33,566 nt of DNA from Thecamonas trahens ATCC 50062 (taxonomy: Eukaryota; Apusozoa; Apusomonadida; Apusomonadidae). How positions within the stretch are numbered: position 1 is the first letter of the stretch; each line of letters starts with the position of its first letter. The notes beneath the pieces were generated by a model, which worked only from the letters and a program-made list of their open reading frames with translations, made no database searches and was not told where the DNA came from. The stretch is taken from the NCBI RefSeq assembly GCF_000142905.1, contig NW_013657671.1, forward strand, positions 297,753 to 331,318, read 5' to 3'. Made by a program: the position numbers and the translations under genes. This document shows positions 1-8,701 of this stretch, piece by piece.

Positions 1-571
1 TGTCTGCGCGACGTGCCAGCCATGTTTCTGACTGTGCGGGGGGGGGGGGGGGTGAGAGGAGAGAATGGGCAGAGAGGGGGGGGGGGGGGGGAGGGAAGGG
101 GGAAAGGGAGGGAGGAAGAGGGGATGGGAGAGGAGAGAGGTAAGGAGGGCGGGAGAAGGAAAGAGGGCGGAGGGCGGAGGGTGGAGGGTGGGAGGACGGA
201 GGACGGGGAAGGCGGTAGAAAGAGGCAGGCGAGATAGGGGGTCGCCTCCCATCGCCCCTCCCCTCCCCTCCCCCCTCCCCTCCCCTCCCCTCGCCCCCCC
301 CCCCCTTCGTCCATCCCCCCTTATTCCTCCCCTTCCTCCTCCCCTTCCTCCCTACCCTCCACCCCCCTTTCCCCCAGCCCTGCAGTACCCTCACCGCAAC
401 TGCGGCTGCTACGTACCGCTCGGTGATAGTGTGGTGTTGGGCGTCTGTCTGTTGCCGCCCGTCCCGACTCGCCACACACCGCCGGGCCGAACACGACTCG
501 ACCACCACAGAGCACACTGCACCGCCCACGGACGAGGAGTTACAGGCAAGACTACTCGTGAGCAAGTGGCC
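1..571. other. Low-complexity upstream region of the p47-like gene
   Basis: No convincing gene is visible. The stretch holds a G15 run (38-52), a second G run near 77-91, G/A-rich sequence to about 235, then C-rich and CCT-rich sequence to about 380. The frame of the downstream gene stays open through it, but the translation is biased Arg/Gly then Pro, so I treat it as non-coding. A donor-like GGTAAGG near 139 and an acceptor-like polypyrimidine-CCCCCAG ending at 378 could delimit a 5'UTR intron, which cannot be tested here. Confidence 0.5.
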
Positions 572-1825
572 ATGGCACATATTCCCCCAACCACTGCAGC
601 CTTTATGGAGGCCACAGGCGCGCCGCAAGCTGTAGCCGACGAGTTCATGCGACGGACAGGGCACGATGTCAACGCGGCGGTCGCGGCGTTCCTCGACGAG
701 GCGGGCTCGGCAGGTATGGCCGCAGACGGCGATGCTGCCGATCCACCGTCATACGCCTATGTCGGTGCTGGCGGTGGGGGATTTGTTGCCGATGACGCCG
801 AGGCGGCGGTCGACAAGCTGCTTGCCCAGGCCAAACCTCCGCCGCCTGGCGCCCGCGCCGAAGGCGAGCCAGGGACCAAGCCGGCGGCGCCTGCGCCGTT
901 CTCAGGACGCGGCTACACGCTTGCCGGCGGCGGAACGGATGATGCTGGCGAGAGCAGCACAACGAGACCGGCGGCTGCACATCATGGTGGTCCAAGCGCT
1001 GGGGCTGACCTTGGAACAAGCCGCTCGCTCGAACTGACATTCTACGCCAACGGCTTTGTCGTGGTTGTCGTCGACGATGGTGGTGGCGACAAGAGCGAGC
1101 CCGAGTTCTTTGCCTTTGCAGACGCCGGGAATAAGGCGATGATGGAGACTCTGGTTGAAGGGCGGGTTCCCCAACCGATTGCGGAGCGATTGTATCCGTC
1201 GGGCACCCGACCGCCTCCGCGATCGGACGCACCCGTGCCGATTGTTGTGACCGACGCGCGGCCGGCCGAGTACGAGCCGCCGCCGCCGCCGGCGTACGTT
1301 GCGTTTTCGGGCTCAGGGCAGACGCTGGGTGGCAGCGCGAGTGTAGGCACGGCTGCGGCTGCGGCTATGGACGCCACGCCAGGCAACGCCGCCAGCCTAG
1401 TTGGTCTTATCACCGGTCTGCTGTCCTCGATCTGGGCATCCGTGGCTGCGCTCCTCGCGCCGCAGGCTGGCCCGCTCCAGCCAGGCGGCACGTCGTCGGC
1501 AGCACGCACACCACCGCATCAGGAAGCAGCGCAGCCTGCAAGCCCGCTTGTCCAGCCTGCTCTGCCTCTACCTGCTGGTGAGGTTGTCCAGATGCGGGTT
1601 GCTGCGCCGTCGCGGCCCGGTCCGCCGGTGACGATCCGGATGGACGCCGAGCGTGACACGGTGAACGGGCTGTTTGCGGCTGTGGCACTTGCCATGCAAT
1701 CGGAAGTGTCGAGTGACTTTAGATTGTCGGTCGGATTCCCGCCGACAACGCTGCAACCCTCCGACACTCCCTTGGGGGAGGTGGAGCCATCGCTCAAGGG
1801 AGCGTCCATTCGCATTCTCGAGTGA
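572..1825 (+). CDS. NSFL1C: p47/NSFL1C/Shp1-like p97 cofactor (UBA-SEP-UBX)
   Basis: A 417-residue protein with the p47 order of domains. A UBA-like helical segment lies at about residues 8-41. Two short FSGxGxxLG elements flank the SEP domain: FSGRGYTLAGG before it and FSGSGQTLGG after it. The SEP core, about 150-225, includes FYANGF and EGRVPQPI. A UBX domain occupies about 337-417; its FPPT replaces the usual FPR loop, and p47 members also depart from FPR. Family role: adaptor that recruits the p97/Cdc48 ATPase to ubiquitinated or membrane-fusion substrates. The ATG at 572 is chosen because it has G at -3 and +4 and the sequence upstream is low complexity. A hydrophobic stretch at about 274-297, between SEP and UBX, is not typical. 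The gene converges on the next one with 32 bp between stops. Confidence 0.88.
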   Translation: MAHIPPTTAAFMEATGAPQAVADEFMRRTGHDVNAAVAAFLDEAGSAGMAADGDAADPPSYAYVGAGGGGFVADDAEAAVDKLLAQAKPPPPGARAEGEPGTKPAAPAPFSGRGYTLAGGGTDDAGESSTTRPAAAHHGGPSAGADLGTSRSLELTFYANGFVVVVVDDGGGDKSEPEFFAFADAGNKAMMETLVEGRVPQPIAERLYPSGTRPPPRSDAPVPIVVTDARPAEYEPPPPPAYVAFSGSGQTLGGSASVGTAAAAAMDATPGNAASLVGLITGLLSSIWASVAALLAPQAGPLQPGGTSSAARTPPHQEAAQPASPLVQPALPLPAGEVVQMRVAAPSRPGPPVTIRMDAERDTVNGLFAAVALAMQSEVSSDFRLSVGFPPTTLQPSDTPLGEVEPSLKGASIRILE

Positions 1826-1857
1826 CCCAGCCTCCAACAGAAACAAAGCCGTATGGA

Positions 1858-2886
1858 TCAGCTCGGCGCCACGCCCAGCATCGACTTGAGCGAAGCCTGG
1901 GCTTGGGCCTGGGCATGAGCCTGGGCCTGGGCCTGAGCATGAGCATGAGCCCGAGCGACGTTTGCTTGCGCTGCCTGCGACGAGCGAGCCTGAGCCTGAG
2001 CCTGGGCCTGGGCCTGGGCCTGGGCCATGGCGTGCGCGTGGGCGCGAGCGTGGGCCTGGTTCATGGCGTGGGCCTGCCACGCCGCAATCTGCTCCGCGGT
2101 CATGTACTGCTGCGGCGCAGGCGAGTGGGCCTGCGGCAGCGGCGAGCTGTGCGCGGCAGGCGAAGGATGTGATGGCTGCTGCGTAAAGAGCGGGCCGCGC
2201 GGCAACGGCGGCGACGAACCCAGCGGCGGCGACGAGGCGACCGCCGGCGATCCGGCTGGCCCTGCAGTCCGGCGCATGCCCTTGAACTTGGGCTGCGGCA
2301 GTGCTCCCGGCGGCGGAGAGTTGGCCCAGGAGGAGCCCGAATAAAAGCCGTCGGTGGGCGTCGGTGCCGAGCCCGAGCTACGCTTGGAGCCCTTCTTGCC
2401 CTTGCCCTTGCCACCCTTGCCACCCTTGGAGCCCTTGGAGCCCTTGGAGCCCTTAGAGCCCTGGCTCTGACCTTGGTTGTTGGCGGCAGAGCCCTTTTGC
2501 TTCCCACCGCCGCCCTTGCCCTTGCCGCCCTTGCCGCCCTTGCCCTTGCCGCCCTTGCCCTTGCCACCCTTGCCACCCTTGCCGCCCTTGCCGCTGCCCT
2601 TGCTTGTGGCAGCGGCGGCGCCTGTGGACGCCGGAGCGAGCGAGGCAGGACTAGAGCTGGCGTTGGCATTGCCGGCTGCGAGTGCCGCGGGGGTGGTGTT
2701 GGCCGGCATGCCTGCTGTCGGCTTGGTCTGGACCCGCTTACGAGACTTGTTACCCTTCGGTGAGTTGCGGTCTGCTGTAGACTGCTGGACCAAGGCGCGC
2801 GGCGGACGTTTGCCCACGCCGTGGAGAGTGTTTGGGTTTGTGTGCTTCTGCCGTGTGCTAGGTGCGCTCATACACACACTGGCCAC
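1858..2886 (-). CDS. Low-complexity protein with PNRC/Edc1-type decapping-activator motif
   Basis: A 342-residue protein made mostly of biased sequence: basic N terminus, long GGK/GKG and GSK repeats (about residues 95-172), Pro/Ser-rich middle, and a C-terminal tract of AQ, AH and QA dipeptides. The informative part is residues 181-201, FYSGSSWANSPPPGALPQPKF. It follows the pattern Y-(A/S)-G-x-x-(F/W)-x-x-SP-x-P-x-x-LP-x-P-x-F found in PNRC proteins and in yeast Edc1/Edc2, where it contacts Dcp1 and activates Dcp2 mRNA decapping. I infer a decapping enhancer or P-body protein, the basic repeats perhaps binding RNA. A second ATG at codon 6 could be the true start. Nothing outside the motif is recognisable, so function rests on that motif. 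Confidence 0.6.
   Translation of the reverse strand: MASVCMSAPSTRQKHTNPNTLHGVGKRPPRALVQQSTADRNSPKGNKSRKRVQTKPTAGMPANTTPAALAAGNANASSSPASLAPASTGAAAATSKGSGKGGKGGKGGKGKGGKGKGGKGGKGKGGGGKQKGSAANNQGQSQGSKGSKGSKGSKGGKGGKGKGKKGSKRSSGSAPTPTDGFYSGSSWANSPPPGALPQPKFKGMRRTAGPAGSPAVASSPPLGSSPPLPRGPLFTQQPSHPSPAAHSSPLPQAHSPAPQQYMTAEQIAAWQAHAMNQAHARAHAHAMAQAQAQAQAQAQARSSQAAQANVARAHAHAQAQAQAHAQAQAQASLKSMLGVAPS
2284..2346 (-). other. PNRC/Edc1-like short linear motif (coding)
   Basis: These 21 codons (residues 181-201 of the protein above) carry the Y-G-SP-P-LP-P-F signature. In the yeast and human families one half binds the Dcp1 EVH1 domain and the YAG-like half activates Dcp2. Here YAG is YSG and the following aromatic is Trp rather than Phe. 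Confidence 0.65.
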
Positions 2887-3201
2887 TGCTGTGCCTGTAC
2901 CTCCGCTCGCCTGTGAGTTCTTCCTTCTTCTTCACTCACAAACGAATACTTCGAACACTCCAGGGACATTCGGAATTGGGCGCCGACCCGCACCGCCCCC
3001 CCCCCTTCCACAACTGCGTCCACGGCACCACTGCCGCCCCCCCCCCCTTCCACCACCCCCACCACACCTGCCGCAGGTCTTTAACGCCACCCCCCTGCAA
3101 CGTACGTTTCGAAAACGAGGTACTGTGCGTTGTTGACGAGTGTGACCGTCTCCGACTCTCGCCCGTGTCCGTCGCTGCGCCGCCACGCGACCGTCGAATC
3201 G

Positions 3202-3231
3202 CGAACCGGTTCGGTTCGCGCGCGCGCGAAC
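3202..3231. repeat. Adjacent perfect palindromes in the divergent promoter
   Basis: A 12-bp perfect palindrome (CGAACCGGTTCG, 3202-3213) abuts an 18-bp one (3214-3231, GTTCGCGCG followed by its reverse complement). The core is an alternating CG tract. It could be a dimeric factor site or simply CpG-rich promoter DNA. Confidence 0.7.
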
Positions 3232-3252
3232 GCTCGGACGCCGAAATCGACT

Positions 3253-3303
3253 CGACCGACCGACCGACCGACTCGACCGACCGACCGACAGACCGACCGA
3301 CTG
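3253..3303. repeat. GACC/CGAC tetranucleotide repeat
   Basis: Tandem GACC units, interrupted by ACTC and CAGA variants, lie about 150 bp upstream of the mannosidase start. Confidence 0.85.
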
Positions 3304-3455
3304 ATCGACGACGGTCGGGAGCCGGACCATGACTCGAGCCGGCGGCTCTGCCCGCGTCGATCACAAAGCGCCACGAGCATGCCGCCGACGTGCGGTGTAG
3401 CCACACTTCACTCGCAGCTCGCGTCCACTGTCTCTGTTGCTGAAGACAGGCCTCA

Positions 3456-6400
3456 ATGACGAGAGAGCAACGAGGAAGCGGCTGGCGCGTCTGTGCGGCC
3501 TGGAGGCTGCTGGTCGGGGCGGCCGTCGCCGCGTGGCTCGTCGCTGCAGTGCTGGCCAGCCCGGCCGCAGCAGCCGGCGACGAGCTCAACGTCTTTATTC
3601 TGGCCCACTCGCACTGTGACCCTGGGTGGCTCAACACGTTCGAGGTAAGCGTCAGGGGAGGGAGAAGCAGGAAGAGCAGGCGTGCGGGCAGTTGAAGACA
3701 GACTCACATCGCGGCCGAGCCGAGCACCGGAGCAGGGCTACTTTCAACGCGACGTCAACGCCATTCTCTCCAACGTGGTGACGGCGCTGCAGCAAGACGC
3801 GCGGCGGCGGTTCATCTGGGCAGAAATCTCGTTCTTCTCGCGGTGGTACTCGCGGCAGTCGGAGGAGACGCGGCAGACGGTGGAGGATCTGGTGGCGTCG
3901 GGCCAGCTGGAGTTTGTCGAGGGCGGTTGGGTGCAGGCGGACGAGGCGGACACCAACTATGTGTCGATCATGAACCACATCGCCGAGGGCCACGCATACC
4001 TCAAGGCACACTTTGGAGTCCGGCCGCGGTTTGCGTACCAGATCGATCCGTTCGGCCACTCGTCAGCGACGCCGAGCCTGTTTGCGAGGATGGGCTTTGA
4101 GGGCCTGGTCATCAACCGCATCCACCACGCGCTCAAGTCGTCGTTCAAACGCAGCAAGCACATGGAGTTTGTATGGCGGGGTGCGCCCGAGACGCTCGGG
4201 CCCGAGTCGGATCTCCTCACGCACGTTCTCCACACCCACTACTCGGCCCCCAAGGGCTTTGACTTTGAGGAGCACTCGATGCCGATCTCGCCGTCTAATG
4301 TGGCCTCACGGGCAACCGTGCTTGTGCGCGAACTGCGGTCTCGAAGCGCAGCGTACGCTACGTCAAACCTGCTTGTTCCTTTTGGCGACGACTTTAAGTT
4401 TAAGCGGGCCCAGTACCAGTTCACCAACATGGAGCAGCTCATCGAGCACATCAACGCCAACGAGGAAGGCGTCAACATCCGGTTTGCCACGCTCTCCGAC
4501 TACTTTGATGCCATGATTGCTGAGGCCGCGTCTGCCCAAGACGTGACGCTCCCACTGTACGAGGCCGACTTTTTCCCCTACGCCGACAATGAGGACTCGT
4601 ACTGGACCGGGTACTACACGACGCGGCCGGTGCTGAAGCAGCTGGCGCGGGCGACCGAAGCCCACCTCCGCGGGGCTGAGATTTTGTACACGCTCGCACG
4701 GACGCGGACCGGGCACCTGCGAAGCGCGCCAACGTTCTGGAGCAAGGGCATGGCGGCCCTTGTGGACGCGCGGCGACAAACCGCACTCGTCCAGCACCAC
4801 GACGGCATTACCGGAACAGCCAAGCAGCATGTTGTGGCCGACTACTCGACGCGGCTGCTGGCGGCGCACAAGGGACTGACCGAGCTTCAGGCTGCGCTGC
4901 TGCCGCTGCTGCTCGCGTCGCAAGATTCCCTTGCGGCAGCGGCTGAGGTTGGCGAGTTAGCTGCGGCCGCCGGCTTGCGCGACGCCGTGGCGTCAGATCG
5001 GGTGCTGGACGTGGAAGCTCTTGACGGCAACGCCGGATATGTAGTGGTTGTGTCGTCGTCTCTGGCATGGCCGACCTCTCGGTTGGTCAAGGTCATGGTG
5101 ACGAGCTCCAAGGTTCGCGTGACTGATGCGAGCGGCGAGGCGTTGACGATCCAAGTTGTGCCTCATTGGGACGACGCGCACTACGCACCGTCGCCGCACG
5201 CCGGAGTGGGCGGAACGCGGCCGGCGACTGGCGCCGGCGCTTCAGAGGTGTTTGAGACCGAGCCGGCGCCGGCACGGTACGCGTTGCACTTTGAAGCCGA
5301 GCTCGGCCCGCTGGAGAGTCGTACGTTCAAGGTTCATCGCGATGTCAGATCTGCGCTGGCAGCAACGACGGTTGATGTCTACTCGGGTGCGCTGCAGGGC
5401 AAGGCAGATGCCGAGGAGGGCGTTGACGGCATTGTGTATCACTCGGCTATTCCTGGGCAGCTGACGCTGACTGGGACGAGGACAAGCGTGGTTCTGGAGG
5501 ACGGGCTTGTGGCATCAATTGCGCACGACGGCGAGGAGGCAATGGAGGCCCGGCAAGCGTTTGTGCAGTACGCATCGACCCGATCCGGTGCGTACATTTT
5601 CCGTGCACAGTCGGAAGGGGTCAAGATGAGCGTGGCGAGCGAGGCGCACGCGGTGCGGCTTGTCCGCGGCCCGCTGTTTGAGAGCGCCAAGGTGGTGCGC
5701 GGTGCGATTGCCTTTGAGGTGAGCGTGCGGGCGTCTGTGGGCGCTGGCGAGCGGCTCGAGGGCCTCATGGTTGAGCTGGACGTCTCAGTGGTAGCCGCGC
5801 CAGACAACGAGGTTTCGCTCCGGTTCGAGACGGCGGTGGCGTCAGGAGAGACCTTCTACTCCGACTCTGGCCTGCAGGTGATGAAGCGAGTGCGGGTGGC
5901 AAGCAAGCCGATCCACACCAACGTGTACCCGTGCCTGGCGACGGCGCTGGTGCGCGACGAGAAGCGCGCGTTTGCGGTGCTCTCGACCCAGCCGCGTGGG
6001 GTGACCTCGCTGGCGTCTGGCGAGATCGAGGTCTTTCTACATCGCCAGCTCATGCAAGATGATGGGCGTGGACTCGCTGAACCGCCGCGCGACGCAGCGC
6101 GGTACGCCAGCGTCATGTGGCTGTATGCCGGCTCTGCTGACGGTGTGGAAGCACGGCGGCGGCAGGCTGCGCACATGCTCGAGCACCCGCCGCTTGTCTT
6201 TGCCTCGACCCGCGGGTTTGGCGACGGCGAGTGGGAGGCAGTCTTCACGCTCGCTGCGCAAGGGATGGCGGCGCCGCTGGAGACGCCGGCGCATCTGCTC
6301 ACGCTCAAGAGCATGACAGCGACGGCTGACGACGTCCTGATCCAGGTCTCGTCACTCGCCGAAGACAATCGCCAGACACCGATTCCGCCGCTCGACAAGT

Positions 6401-7229
6401 TGCTGGCGCTGGATGGGCAACCGGTCAAGGTAAGCGCGCTCCGCCCTGCGCTTCTTGCAGGGGACGAGGACCGCGGCACAAGGCGGGCTATTGGTTCGCT
6501 CCTTCATCTGGAGCGCGACGACTTTGACGTGCAGGCCAAGCTTGCCGCTGGCGGCGACGGGCCGGGCGCGTCGCAGAACACCGACGAGGCTGGCGTCTTT
6601 ATTTCTCAGGCTGCGCTCGACGACCTCGCCAAGGCCGGAGCGCAGAGACGCCTGTTGGAGGTCGGAGCGAGCGAGCCCGAGCTCAAGCTCGGTCCACTTG
6701 CCATCAAGTCATTTCTGGTGCACCTGGAGCCTAGCGAGGCTGTGGTGGCAGGCCGGCAAGTGGCGCCGGCGCCCGCTCGGACTCTTACTCCGAGCCCGAG
6801 CCCGAGCCCGACCGCAACCGCAACCGCAACTCCCGCTCCCACTCCTGCGCCCACTCCTGCGCCCACTCCTGCGCCCACTCCTGCGCCCACTCCCGCACCC
6901 ACTCCTGCACCCACTCCCACACCCACACCACGATCATCAGTGGCAACGCCGGCGCCGACGCCGGCGCAGCGACTGGAGTGGTGCCCGAGAAGACGCCACG
7001 TGTCACGAGCGGCAAGACAAGCAGCAAGGCGACAGGTGAACGGGTGCGGGTTGGATCCAAGGTTGGAGCCAACTTTGACACGCACCGGCAGCACACGCCG
7101 CATCTGGTCAAGGAGGTTTACATCATGTTTGTGTGCTGGGGCGTGAGCGCTGTAGTCCTTGCGGGCACGTACTGCAAGCTCCGGTTCGGATGCAACGACA
7201 AGCCGCGAGTCCGACTCCATCCACACTAG
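3456..7229 (+). CDS. MAN2A: GH38 alpha-mannosidase, Golgi mannosidase II type
   Basis: Exon 1 (3456-3644) encodes a hydrophobic N-terminal segment (about residues 15-40; signal peptide or anchor) and the HSHCDPGW motif. A 91-nt intron follows, and exon 2 (from 3736) restores conserved TFE-GYF. Family metal/catalytic positions are present: H53 and D55, nucleophile D167 in QIDPFGHS, and H418 in HHDGITGT; C54 replaces the usual Asn between H and D. GH38 enzymes of this type trim mannose from N-glycans in the Golgi. The C terminus is a Thr/Pro stalk (6841-6930). After it the exon-2 frame degenerates to poor codons ending at 7146. The +3 frame instead carries good codons, a membrane segment (about 7113-7169) and a stop at 7227-7229. 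A 56-nt intron 7036-7091 (GTGAAC...CAG) would join them, giving 1208 residues; a one-base error near 6910-6990 is the alternative. Confidence 0.88.
3645..3735 (+). other. Phase-0 spliceosomal intron of the mannosidase
   Basis: GTAAGC donor after codon 63 and GAGCAG acceptor. A candidate branch site ACTCAC lies at 3702-3707, about 29 nt before the acceptor. Removal joins the conserved metal-site motif to the GYFQRD region as in other GH38 proteins. Confidence 0.85.
6841..6930 (+). repeat. 12-bp minisatellite encoding the Thr/Pro stalk
   Basis: Near-perfect copies of ACTCCTGCGCCC (TPAP in the mannosidase frame) degenerate into ACTCCCACACCC. It probably encodes an extended stalk and is a likely place for length change or assembly slippage. 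Confidence 0.9.
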
Positions 7230-8530
7230 GAAGATGACGTCGCCGCGACGCGAGTAAAGGTGATGGGCGAGTCGGCGAGACGGTCGAGGAGCTTGGAGCC
7301 GGCAAAGGCGGCGGCAGAGGTGGTGACGCCGCCGGGCGGGAGTGCTGTGCGCTCCTCAAGCATGGTTGCGGCACACTGGACAACACATGCAGCAGTCCCG
7401 TCGTAGCCCGGGTCGTTGATTTCGATGCGGGTGTGGAGAGTGGCGACCGGCGGAGCATCGGTGGAGGCCGGATCGGCAGCATCAGCAGGCACAGCCTTGG
7501 TAACCATGTTGAGCGAGAGGGTGGTGGCAGCGCGAGTGACAGCGTTGGGACCGTCGCGCGAGACCTTGCCCAGCGAGCAGAGGAATGGGAAGCGCAGAAG
7601 GAAAGAGCGACCAAGGCGGAAGGAGGCAAAAATGCCAAAGACAAAGCCCCACGCCATGTACATGATGAGAGCCTTGAGTGAGGGCAGGGTGAGGAAGACG
7701 CCAAAGCGGACAGGCTTATCGCCAGCGGCCTGGCGGGCAGCCTGCGAGCGGCGAACAACCGAGGCATCGGCGCCCATAAAAGGAACCGCGTAGGCGGCGC
7801 CGACGTCGGCGGGCGGGGTGAACGTCTTGCCGCGGCGCGGAAACGAGGTGCTGCGACGTGCATCAAACTCGAGGCGTGGCATCGGGTGTGCGCGGCGGAG
7901 GGCACGAAGAGCAGCAACGTTGGCAAACGAGTAGATGAGCGAGTCCCACGTGCCAGCGTTGATGACAACCGAGCCTACGCCGGGGACGGCGGCGGTGGAG
8001 ACAGAGAGGTAGGCCTCGATGGCGGTCGGAACGAGGCCCTCGGCAGCAGCGAGCTGGGCGGCGTGGACAACGCCCATGTCGCAGGGAATGGAGTCCATAC
8101 CGCATGCCGAGACAATGAGAGCACCGGAGGCCTTGGCGGCATCGTCGTAGCGAGCTGCCATGGTCTCGATGAACTCGGGCTCGCCCGAGACGTCGACGTA
8201 GTCGGTGCCGGCGGCCGCGCAGGCGGCGACGACGGGCTCGCCGTGCATGCGGAACGGGCCGACAGCGTTGACGACAACCTTGCCTACGCCAGCCATGGCG
8301 GCGAGCGAGTCGACGTCGGCGGTCGACGCAATGATGATGCCGACCTTGGAAGCGAGGGCCGGAGCGAGGTCCGGGAACGCGTGGCACAGCTCGCGCTTGA
8401 CGGCCTCGAGCTTGGCCTGCGTCCGCCCGGCGAGGGCGAGCGAGACCTTGGCCCCGAGGATGCGGACGGCCTGGTGGGCAATGCGTGAGCCGGTGAAGCC
8501 TGAGGCACCGTAAATGACGAGGTCGTACAT
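7226..8530 (-). CDS. SCCPDH: Saccharopine dehydrogenase-like oxidoreductase (SCCPDH family)
   Basis: A 434-residue protein starting MYDLVIYGASGFTG, a Rossmann dinucleotide-binding loop (GASGFTG, residues 8-14) diagnostic of this family. Further family hallmarks are NAVGPF, the DVSGEPEF stretch, and ACGMDSIPCDMG. A hydrophobic segment near the middle-to-C-terminal part (about residues 285-315) matches the membrane-associated helix of SCCPDH proteins, which locate to lipid droplets or mitochondria. The physiological reaction of the family is not established, and true lysine-pathway saccharopine dehydrogenase activity should not be assumed. The ATG at 8530 is used because the upstream extension is non-conserved. 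Its TAG stop overlaps that of the mannosidase. Confidence 0.9.
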   Translation of the reverse strand: MYDLVIYGASGFTGSRIAHQAVRILGAKVSLALAGRTQAKLEAVKRELCHAFPDLAPALASKVGIIIASTADVDSLAAMAGVGKVVVNAVGPFRMHGEPVVAACAAAGTDYVDVSGEPEFIETMAARYDDAAKASGALIVSACGMDSIPCDMGVVHAAQLAAAEGLVPTAIEAYLSVSTAAVPGVGSVVINAGTWDSLIYSFANVAALRALRRAHPMPRLEFDARRSTSFPRRGKTFTPPADVGAAYAVPFMGADASVVRRSQAARQAAGDKPVRFGVFLTLPSLKALIMYMAWGFVFGIFASFRLGRSFLLRFPFLCSLGKVSRDGPNAVTRAATTLSLNMVTKAVPADAADPASTDAPPVATLHTRIEINDPGYDGTAACVVQCAATMLEERTALPPGGVTTSAAAFAGSKLLDRLADSPITFTRVAATSSS

Positions 8531-8701
8531 GGTCGAGTGAGGTGTGACGGCGGTAGTGCGGGGGGGCAGGGGAGGCGACGGACCACGTGGCAAGACGCGA
8601 ACAAGTGCCGAGGTCGCGCACACGTCGCCCTGCCAAAGGCTGTCCACACTCGCCGCACGGCCTCGGCGAGCAAAGGCGGAGGCTACAGTAGTTCTGAAGG
8701 C
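8531..8701. promoter_or_regulatory. Short divergent promoter (SCCPDH / aprataxin-like)
   Basis: 171 bp lie between two outward-facing start codons. The aprataxin-like frame is open back to 8537 but its first 55 codons resemble nothing known. No core promoter element is evident. Confidence 0.45.

Larger units (their letters stand above)
2887..3455. promoter_or_regulatory. Divergent promoter region between the decapping-motif gene and the mannosidase
   Basis: 569 bp separate two start codons facing away from each other. The stretch holds two C-rich tracts (about 2994-3050), CpG-dense sequence, nested palindromes at 3202-3231 and a GACC tetranucleotide tract at 3253-3303. No ORF in it looks protein-like and no TATA box is evident. 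Confidence 0.5.

Noticed and set aside
65-571. 5' extension of the p47-like ORF by 169 codons
   Set aside because: The extension translates homopolymer-rich DNA into Gly/Arg then Pro runs, and the ATG at 572 with good context starts directly before the UBA segment.
6430-6460. 31-nt GTAAGC...TTGCAG segment in the mannosidase, intron-like
   Set aside because: Removal shifts into a frame without family-like sequence, while reading through keeps the conserved C-terminal pattern (LGPLAIKSFLVHLEP). 31 nt is also very short for a spliceosomal intron.
6841-6930. Regular 12-bp repeats considered as a CRISPR-like array
   Set aside because: Units are contiguous without spacers and encode a Thr/Pro stalk inside a gene.
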